From Polaromonas sp. (lineage in GTDB: Bacteria; Pseudomonadota; Gammaproteobacteria; Burkholderiales; Burkholderiaceae_C), in NCBI RefSeq assembly GCF_030682935.1, contig NZ_JAUXNA010000156.1, positions 1-43,049 of the forward strand: 43,049 nucleotides of DNA, given 5' to 3'. The translations under genes and the position numbers were made by a program. Position 1 is the stretch's first letter; every line of letters begins with the position of its first letter. Below, one piece after another: positions 34,209 to 40,374 of the stretch. Below the pieces are notes generated by a model. That model searched no databases. It had not been told where the DNA came from and saw only the letters and a program-made list of their open reading frames with translations.

Positions 34209-35176
34209 GCCACTTCAACCCGGTCCGCAGGCGCGGGCACCATCAGCAGCAAGGGCTCGGCTGCCACCTCAAAGACCAGCGGCGCCTGCATCCAGGCGAC
34301 CTCGCCGTCGGTCGCAACCTTGATGCGTTTACGGCCTTTCGGCGTGATGGTCAGGCGGCGAAACGAAAAGCTGTCCACGCTGTCGGCATCGCCCAGGCGC
34401 CCGGCCAGGCCGCGCAGCAGCAATCCGAAGAGCGCCAGCGTGCCTATCGGCCTGACCAGGACGCCTGCCAACTCGCCTGCATCGACCGAATCGACCTGCT
34501 TTTCGTCAATGCCGACGCGCGCGAGCTGCAAATGGTTGTTGCCGACGAACAGCGTGGGTGTGCGTAACGCGACCACCCGCCCGGCCGACTCGACCAGCAG
34601 ATGGAGCTGCTTGCGGGCCTGCAAAAGTGTGGCAATGCCTGACATAAAGGCCACAAAACGGCTGCGCCCAAAGCGCTGCTTCCATGCTTCGCGGTCTTCC
34701 AGCAATTGCGGGTACAGCCCGACGCTGGCATTGACCAGAAAAATCCGTCCGTTCACCTGCCCGACCTGAACCGGCGAAATACTGGCACCCACCAGTGCGG
34801 TGGCCGCCGCTTCGGAGTCCTGCGAAATGGCGTTGGCGCGACCAAAGTAATTGAACGTGCCTTGCGGCAAGACGCCGAACGGGCAACCGCTACTGAGCAC
34901 GGCGCTGGCCACAGCATTGATGGTGCCGTCGCCACCGGCCGCCACCACCACACCCTGGCGGGCCTGCGCCAACGCCACGGCGCGGCGGGCGACGACGCTG
35001 ATCGGCTCGGTTTTTCCGATTGGCAAAAATTCGAACGTGCGCCCGGCTTGCCTGAAAACACGCGCCATGACCTGCTGCGCGTCGTCGACGTTGTGGTGGC
35101 CCGAGCCCGCATTGATGACGACAAAAAAAGGCCCGGAGCGCGCGGCGTTCTGGGCTGAAGCATCGGGAAAAGTCAT
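34205..35176 (-). CDS. Diacylglycerol kinase-family lipid kinase
   Basis: A 323-residue protein of the DAGK catalytic-domain family (DgkB/YegS-like, soluble). The N-terminal nucleotide-binding half contains VVINAGSGH and VVVAAGGDGTINAVASAV, with the GGDGT signature. PFGVLPQGTFNYFGRAN corresponds to the conserved P.GT.N.FAR segment. The C-terminal beta-sandwich half includes VATDGEVAWMQAPLVFEV, equivalent to the usual 'DGE' motif. It probably phosphorylates diacylglycerol or another lipid alcohol at the membrane surface. It is ATGA-coupled to the phosphoesterase gene downstream. Confidence 0.88.
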   Translation of the reverse strand: MTFPDASAQNAARSGPFFVVINAGSGHHNVDDAQQVMARVFRQAGRTFEFLPIGKTEPISVVARRAVALAQARQGVVVAAGGDGTINAVASAVLSSGCPFGVLPQGTFNYFGRANAISQDSEAAATALVGASISPVQVGQVNGRIFLVNASVGLYPQLLEDREAWKQRFGRSRFVAFMSGIATLLQARKQLHLLVESAGRVVALRTPTLFVGNNHLQLARVGIDEKQVDSVDAGELAGVLVRPIGTLALFGLLLRGLAGRLGDADSVDSFSFRRLTITPKGRKRIKVATDGEVAWMQAPLVFEVAAEPLLLMVPAPADRVEVA

Positions 35177-35284
35177 GCGACAAGCATATGCACCGCACGG
35201 CAGGAGGTCTGTCAGCCAATGCCTCTTTCAGTCCGGGCGTTGCGGGGGCCCTCCGCTTGTTTTCGGCATTTCATCCGAGGCACA

Positions 35285-35995
35285 TCACTTCATCTGGACC
35301 GAACCGGACACATTGACCAGAACCGTGCTCTTGCCGGCTTCCACCGCAATCGGCGAGTCCGACATTTCGGACTTGGCCTGCATGGCCATCACGCGGGGAC
35401 GGGGCGTGTAACCCTGCTCGTTGGCGTTGACGGAAACTTCGCGCAAGGCATAGCCGGCAAAACCAAAGCTCCTGGAGATCTCGCCGGCTTTGGCCTTGAA
35501 GCGCTCAATCGCCTGGGTTTGGGCTTCGCCCTCCACCCTCGTGCGCTGCTCGCGGCTCAATGCAAAGCTGACGTTGCCCATGGTGAGGGTCTGGATTTTT
35601 CCGGCGGTGCTGGTGATGCGCGCAAAGTCCCTGCCTTCCAGCACCAGCTCGATCGAGCCTTGCCAGCCATTGATCTTGCCGTCCTTGCCATAGCGCGGGT
35701 ACAGGCTGAAATTGCCGGTACGCACGTCCATCTGGCCGGGGGCAGCAGCCTGCTTGGCCTGAGTCAGCGCGGTATCGAGTGCCTGCTTGAGCTGGGCTTG
35801 CACCGTACCGGCGTCCGTGCCGTCGCGCGTGGTATTCATCGAAATGGACAGCAGGTCCTGCTGCACCTCTACCGAACCGCTGGCTGACAGCTGGGCCACA
35901 TTCTGCAGCGGTTCACGTTGAATATTTTGAGCAAATACACCTGCAGCACTCGCCAGCAGGGCGCAAGAAACTATTAATTTTGTAGTACGCATCAT
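35285..35995 (-). CDS. SIMPL-domain (YggE-like) periplasmic protein
   Basis: A 236-residue precursor with a signal peptide (MMRTTKLIVSCALLASAAG, cleaved after VFA near residue 22) and one SIMPL domain: LSASGSVEVQQDLLSISMNT at the start, VRTGNFSLYPRYG in the middle and an ISRSFGFAGYALREVSV block later. YggE-like proteins are reported to reduce oxidative stress, but the mechanism is unclear. Two ATGs are adjacent (35995 and 35992), with an AAGG Shine-Dalgarno about 8 bases before the first. Confidence 0.85.
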   Translation of the reverse strand: MMRTTKLIVSCALLASAAGVFAQNIQREPLQNVAQLSASGSVEVQQDLLSISMNTTRDGTDAGTVQAQLKQALDTALTQAKQAAAPGQMDVRTGNFSLYPRYGKDGKINGWQGSIELVLEGRDFARITSTAGKIQTLTMGNVSFALSREQRTRVEGEAQTQAIERFKAKAGEISRSFGFAGYALREVSVNANEQGYTPRPRVMAMQAKSEMSDSPIAVEAGKSTVLVNVSGSVQMK

Positions 35996-35999
35996 GTCG

Positions 36000-36553
36000 T
36001 TTACCTTTTGGACAATGAAAAATTAATGAGCAGGCTCTGGCGCCGGTGGCGCAGAGATGACAAAAACGGGGCCGGCGTGCGCATTTTGCGTGCAGTTCAC
36101 ACTCTGAGCGACGCCTGCCATGAAAAGTACCGGCCAAAATAGCAAAACATCAGACCGACCTGTCAAGACGTTCATGCCGGGCTGGGCTGGCACAAGGCCC
36201 GTCCAGACCACAAAATACCGGGTTTTAACTGCAAAAAGCGGCGTTGATACCGCCCTTCCAGCGGGTGCGGCAGCGCGAATGTCACGCAGCGAAGGCAAAG
36301 GATTCAAGCGCACTCAAAAAGGTTTCTTGCGTGTTTTTCAGACGAAGAGGGGGGTAATTTCAGCCGCCCATCAACGAGGGGCGAATGACTTTTTTCATCA
36401 TCTTCCGACAAGCTTAAACGAGGAATACGTCCACCGCATGCACTATCTGCACACATTAGAAACTTTTGTAATAGTGTGTCAGAGTGATTAAAAAAAGAGA
36501 CACTTTTGGCATTTAGCACTCAAAATGGCGCTGTTACAAATTTGAAGTCCAAC
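36000..36553. other. Long intergenic region upstream of ompR
   Basis: About 550 bases between divergent SIMPL and ompR genes. A minus-strand frame from an ATG at 36175 to 36023 would encode 50 residues with a hydrophobic N-terminal half and a Pro-rich C terminus (a possible small exported peptide), but it has no ribosome-binding site. A plus-strand frame (36120-36491) has no protein-like features. The last 100 bases before ompR are A+T-rich and should hold its promoter; I cannot fix the hexamers. Confidence 0.4.
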
Positions 36554-37291
36554 ATGAATCCCTCTTTGACAAGCACTCGCGCCGACAAAATCCTGATTGT
36601 TGACGACGACGCCCGCATCCGCGACCTGTTGCGCCGCTACCTGGCCCAAGAGGGTTTTGAAGTCATCCTGGCCGAAGACAGCAAGGCCCTGAACCGCATC
36701 ATGCTGCGTGACGCCGTCGACCTGATCGTGCTCGACTTGATGATGCCCGGCGAAGATGGCCTTTCGGTCTGCCGACGCCTGCGTGCGGCCAATGACCGCA
36801 CCCCCATCATCATGCTGACCGCAAAGGGTGAAGACGTGGACCGCATCGTCGGTCTGGAGGTGGGCGCCGACGACTACCTGGCCAAGCCGTTCAACCCGCG
36901 TGAACTGCTGGCCCGCATTCATGCCGTGCTGCGTCGCCGCCCCACCGCTGAAGTGCCGGGCGCACCGTCCAGCGATCAGGAAGTGATCACTTTCGGCCCG
37001 TTTTCGTTTGACATGGGCCTGCGCACCCTGCATAAAAACGGTGAAGAATTGCCCCTGACGACCGGCGAATTTGCAATGCTGAAAACCCTCGTGCGTCACC
37101 CACGCCAGCCGCTTTCGCGCGAAAAACTGGCGCAGCTGGCGCGCGGCCGGGAATTCGAGCCCTTTGACCGCAGCCTCGATGTGCAGGTTTCGCGCCTGCG
37201 AAAGCTGATTGAGACGGACGCTGCGGTGCCGCGCTACATTCAGACGGTGTGGGGCGTTGGCTATGTTTTTGTACCAGACGGAAACAGCTAA
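36554..37291 (+). CDS. ompR: Response regulator OmpR
   Basis: DNA-binding response regulator of the osmosensing EnvZ/OmpR system. From the ATG at 36554 it is 245 residues. The receiver domain (about 10-125) has the acidic pair in LIVDDDARIRDLL, the phospho-acceptor Asp in LDLMMPGEDGL (about D61), the Thr in MLTAKGED and the Lys in DDYLAKPFNPRELLARI (about K111). The C-terminal winged helix (about 140-240) has LPLTTGEFAMLKTLV, SRLRKLIETDAAVPRYIQTV and WGVGYVF. The RRRP linker and the RDLLRRYL start are OmpR-like. An upstream TTG (36506) is unlikely. It lies 148 bases before envZ on the same strand. Confidence 0.95.
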   Translation: MNPSLTSTRADKILIVDDDARIRDLLRRYLAQEGFEVILAEDSKALNRIMLRDAVDLIVLDLMMPGEDGLSVCRRLRAANDRTPIIMLTAKGEDVDRIVGLEVGADDYLAKPFNPRELLARIHAVLRRRPTAEVPGAPSSDQEVITFGPFSFDMGLRTLHKNGEELPLTTGEFAMLKTLVRHPRQPLSREKLAQLARGREFEPFDRSLDVQVSRLRKLIETDAAVPRYIQTVWGVGYVFVPDGNS

Positions 37292-37439
37292 GCCCCATTG
37301 CACCCGCGGCCATAACAGCACGCCGACCTAACAGGCTGCGCGGCGGCCTTCTGCCCCCATCAAGGGGTTCGTGGGCTCCGCAGCAAGCCTGTTTCAGATC
37401 GGCGACGTCCATCTTTCGCTCCGAACTTACACTGCGCCC

Positions 37440-38816
37440 ATGGACGATACCAGCCCAATGCCCCTTGAAACAGCTCCAGCAGCGCTGGAGATACGCCCGC
37501 GCCGGGGTGTCAATCTGTTTTGGCGAACCTTCTTCTTTTTGGCGTTGCTGCTGCTTGGCTCCATCGTGGCCTGGCTGCAAACCTTTCGCGCGCTGGAATC
37601 CGAGCCACGCGCGATTCAAAGCGCGCAACAACTGGCATCTCTGGTCAACCTGAGCCGTGCGGCGCTTCGTTACTCCGACGCCATCGCCCGGGTTTCGCTG
37701 ATTAAAACGCTGGCCGACGAGGAACAGGTCCGCATCACGCCGCGTGAACCGATGGACAAGGTCGACGTGTTCGAGCGCGACAAACTGAGCGAACGCATCG
37801 CCGAAAAACTCAAGGCCAAGTTAGGCAGCGACACCGTCGTGGCCAGCAGCGTTAACGGGCAAAAGGGCTTGTGGATAGGCTTTGCCATTGACGGCGACTC
37901 CTACTGGCTGATCACCGACCCCTCCAAGGTCGGACCCTCGCGCAACAGCACCTGGGTGATCTGGCTCATGACCGCCGGTGCCTTGTCCCTGGCCGGCGCC
38001 GCGTTCATTGCGCGCCTGATCAACCGCCCGCTCAAGGACCTTTCGTTTGCGGCCAGCCGCATGCGCGACGGGGATTTCGATGCCAGCCGACTCGACGAGA
38101 AAGTGGCAACCAGCGAAATCCGGGAGGTCAACATTGGCTTTAACCGCATGGCCCAGCAGCTGTCCAAAATTGAACAAGACCGCGTCATCATGCTGGCCGG
38201 TATTTCCCATGATTTGCGAACACCGCTGGCGCGCCTGCGCCTGGAAACCGAAATGAGCGTGTCAGACCCCGATGCGCGCGAGCACATGGCTGCCGACATC
38301 ACCCAGCTCGACGCCATCATTGACAAATTTCTGGACTACGCGCGCCCCGAGCCGCAGCAGCTCGCACCGGTATCGCTCAATACCGTGGTCGATGCCGCGG
38401 TGTATGCCGTTGCCGACTATGAAGACATGCGCGTGACGGTGAACATCCCTGACAACACGGTCGTCCTGGCCGATGAAGTCGAGCTGTCCCGCGTCATTTC
38501 CAACCTGCTTGAAAACGCCAGACGTTACGGCAAATCGCCCGAAACAGGCATTACCCTGGTCGAAATTACCGCCAGGACCCGGGACCAGTGGGTGCTGATC
38601 AAGGTGCGCGACCACGGCCAGGGTGTGCCGCCTGAGACCCTGCCCAAGCTCACCGGCCCGTTTTTTCGGGGGGATGCGGCACGCACGGCGGCGTCCGGTG
38701 CTGGACTGGGCCTGGCGATTGTTGAAAAAACCCTTCAGCGCATGGGCGGCGTATTCAGTCTGGCCAATGCCAGCTCGGGCGGACTGGCCGCGCACATCAG
38801 GCTGCGCAGAAGTTAG
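37440..38816 (+). CDS. envZ: Sensor histidine kinase EnvZ
   Basis: Inner-membrane sensor kinase partner of OmpR. From the ATG at 37440 it is 458 residues. The first membrane helix is at about 28-48, then a periplasmic domain of about 120 residues, the second helix at about 172-193, HAMP (INRPLKDLSFAASRMRDGDF) and the H box MLAGISHDLRTPLARLRLE with the phosphorylated His (about H257). The ATP-binding domain has ISNLLENARRYG, VRDHGQGVP and ASGAGLGLAIVEKTL. The extra 23 codons upstream of 37440 lack conserved features. It converges on ispF. Confidence 0.93.
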   Translation: MDDTSPMPLETAPAALEIRPRRGVNLFWRTFFFLALLLLGSIVAWLQTFRALESEPRAIQSAQQLASLVNLSRAALRYSDAIARVSLIKTLADEEQVRITPREPMDKVDVFERDKLSERIAEKLKAKLGSDTVVASSVNGQKGLWIGFAIDGDSYWLITDPSKVGPSRNSTWVIWLMTAGALSLAGAAFIARLINRPLKDLSFAASRMRDGDFDASRLDEKVATSEIREVNIGFNRMAQQLSKIEQDRVIMLAGISHDLRTPLARLRLETEMSVSDPDAREHMAADITQLDAIIDKFLDYARPEPQQLAPVSLNTVVDAAVYAVADYEDMRVTVNIPDNTVVLADEVELSRVISNLLENARRYGKSPETGITLVEITARTRDQWVLIKVRDHGQGVPPETLPKLTGPFFRGDAARTAASGAGLGLAIVEKTLQRMGGVFSLANASSGGLAAHIRLRRS

Positions 38817-38903
38817 GACGGCCGTCAGATGCCAAGGGCTTCCGTGGACCGCCTCTGGACTCATGACAAAATACGGCTTTGGCTCAGCAACTACGGGCGC
38901 CAT

Positions 38904-38935
38904 AAGCTACTAATATAATAGCGCCACAGCGCGGG
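38904..38935 (+). repeat. Interspersed repeat, copy 8 (3' end of ispF)
   Basis: AAGCTACTAATATAATAGCG followed by CCACAGCGCGGGC matches the GCTA.TNNTATNATAGC part of the repeat. It covers the stop codon of ispF, so the last residues (ALLY) and the stop are read from repeat sequence. Confidence 0.45.
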
Positions 38936-39410
38936 CTTCCATGCTCAAGCCCTGCCCCACCGGACCGAGCTTTTCCGCGGTCTTGGCCTTGACATTGACT
39001 TGGGCCCCGTCCAGACCCAGCGCCTCGGCGATCCGCGCGCGCATCGCCGGAATGTGCGGAGCAAGCTTGGGGGCTTGCGCGATCACGGTGCTGTCGATGT
39101 TGCCGATTCTGTGACCCCGCCCGGCCAGCAGGTGGCCAACCGCCCGCAGCAGCGCCATCGAATCGGCCGCCTTGAAGCGCGCATCGGTATCCGGAAAATG
39201 GGACCCAATGTCGCCCAGCCCTGCTGCACCAAGCAAGGCGTCGATGATGGCATGGAGCAACACGTCGGCATCCGAATGCCCGAGCAGCCCCAGGGTGTGG
39301 GCAATCTCGACGCCGCCCACGATCAGCTTGCGCCCGGGCACCAGCGCATGCGTGTCCCAGCCCTCGCCAATCCGGAAGGGTGGAATCAAAGGGCTGGGAG
39401 TGGGATTCAT
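38910..39410 (-). CDS. ispF: 2-C-methyl-D-erythritol 2,4-cyclodiphosphate synthase
   Basis: MEP pathway enzyme that cyclises CDP-methylerythritol 2-phosphate, releasing CMP. From the ATG at 39410 it is 166 residues. Metal and substrate residues lie in [16 protein letters not shown] (Asp and His), [20 protein letters not shown] (His), [14 protein letters not shown] and [17 protein letters not shown]. The C terminus [20 protein letters not shown] is the family end. A GTG at 39425 would add five residues. It ends inside a repeat copy and starts 69 bases after ispD. Confidence 0.96.
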   Translation of the reverse strand: MNPTPSPLIPPFRIGEGWDTHALVPGRKLIVGGVEIAHTLGLLGHSDADVLLHAIIDALLGAAGLGDIGSHFPDTDARFKAADSMALLRAVGHLLAGRGHRIGNIDSTVIAQAPKLAPHIPAMRARIAEALGLDGAQVNVKAKTAEKLGPVGQGLSMEARAVALLY

Positions 39411-39479
39411 GACGGGGTCTTTCACGTGGATTTAAAGAATTGCTTTTTTGCGCAGATGCACCGCCCGGTGCAGCGCACA

Positions 39480-40229
39480 TCAGCCTGCGCAGCGCCGCGC
39501 AAGCAACATCGCCTCGGCCAGGGCAAAGTCCTCGGGGTACGTGACCTTGAAATTTTGAGCGCTGCCCGCTACCAGTTTGGGGGCCAAGCCCAGCGCTTCG
39601 ATGGCGCTGGATTCGTCCGTCACGGCACTGCCTGCAGCATCAAGCGCCTGCATCAGGGTGCCAATGCGGAACATCTGCGGTGTTTGTGCCAACCACTTGT
39701 CGCTGCGGTCCAGGGTGGCGACCACACGCCCGCCCGCCTCGCGCTTGAGGGTGTCAGGAAGTTTGTGCGCCAGCAGCCCGCCCACCGCATCGTGTTCACA
39801 GGCATCGATCAACTGATTGATTTGCGCGGCGCTCACCAGGCAACGGGCCGCGTCGTGTACCAGCACCCAGTCGTGGGGGGCAGCCCCGGCATGGAGCAGC
39901 GCGTCCAGTCCGTTGCGCACACTGGCCGCCCGGCTGGCACCGCCACAGGCGGCGACCTCAAACGAGCGTTCTGGCAACTGCTCAAAAAACGGGTCGCCCG
40001 GCGCCACCACCACCAGCGTGCCGGCCAGGCGCGTCACCGCCAAAAAGGCCGCCAGCGTGTGCAGCACCATCGCCTGGCCTGCAATCACCTGGTATTGCTT
40101 GGCCAAGCCGGAAACAGATACCCCGGCCCGGCTACCCTGCCCGGCGCACGGCAGCAGTGCAAAAAAGCGGGTGTGGCAGGTATCACGGCTGTCACGGCTG
40201 TCACGGGTATTGGCGCTGTATTTCGTCAT
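39480..40229 (-). CDS. ispD: 2-C-methyl-D-erythritol 4-phosphate cytidylyltransferase
   Basis: MEP pathway enzyme that joins methylerythritol 4-phosphate to CTP. From the ATG at 40229 it is 249 residues. The nucleotide-binding loop reads ALLPCAGQGSRAG, a variant of the usual PAAGxGxRMG. Later blocks are VLVHDAARCLVS (family HDAARP) and LAQTPQMFRIGTLMQAL, then VTDESSAIEALG and the C-terminal NFKVTYPEDFALAEAML. About 15 residues upstream of the loop come from a 9-base tandem repeat (RDSRDSRDT). The frame is open to 40403 but that extension is intergenic. It is cotranscribed with ispF and divergent from mfd. Confidence 0.95.
   Translation of the reverse strand: MTKYSANTRDSRDSRDTCHTRFFALLPCAGQGSRAGVSVSGLAKQYQVIAGQAMVLHTLAAFLAVTRLAGTLVVVAPGDPFFEQLPERSFEVAACGGASRAASVRNGLDALLHAGAAPHDWVLVHDAARCLVSAAQINQLIDACEHDAVGGLLAHKLPDTLKREAGGRVVATLDRSDKWLAQTPQMFRIGTLMQALDAAGSAVTDESSAIEALGLAPKLVAGSAQNFKVTYPEDFALAEAMLLARRCAG
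40171..40207 (-). repeat. 9-base tandem repeat in the 5' end of ispD
   Basis: The 9-base unit TCACGGCTG, with a slightly changed third copy (TCACGGGTA), occurs about three times in a row at about 40180-40206. It encodes Arg-Asp-Ser/Thr repeats before the conserved domain. Three-codon units keep the frame, so copy-number change would only alter length. Confidence 0.6.
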
Positions 40230-40374
40230 CGCTTCATCATAGATTCTAAAATCAGCAATGAGCCCGGCGACTGAAAGCCAGAAAGCACCCCACTCCGAAT
40301 GGTTTGGGGGCTTTTGTCGCGTGCTTTTGACTGTTTTTCTGATCCTTGACCTGACCTTCACGGCGCACTGATTA

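Noticed and set aside
35965-35985. CTATTAATTTTGTAG in the SIMPL signal-peptide region as another repeat copy
   Set aside because: Only a short A+T-rich palindrome-like match without the CTTGCG or CGCTAGAGG blocks, and the signal peptide reads normally.
36120-36491. Plus-strand frame of 123 codons upstream of ompR
   Set aside because: No ribosome-binding site, no hydrophobic or domain pattern; more likely the ompR leader region.
36430-36553. OmpR-binding sites upstream of ompR (autoregulation)
   Set aside because: The A+T-rich stretch with GAAACTTTTGTAAT is suggestive, but I cannot distinguish it from ordinary promoter sequence.
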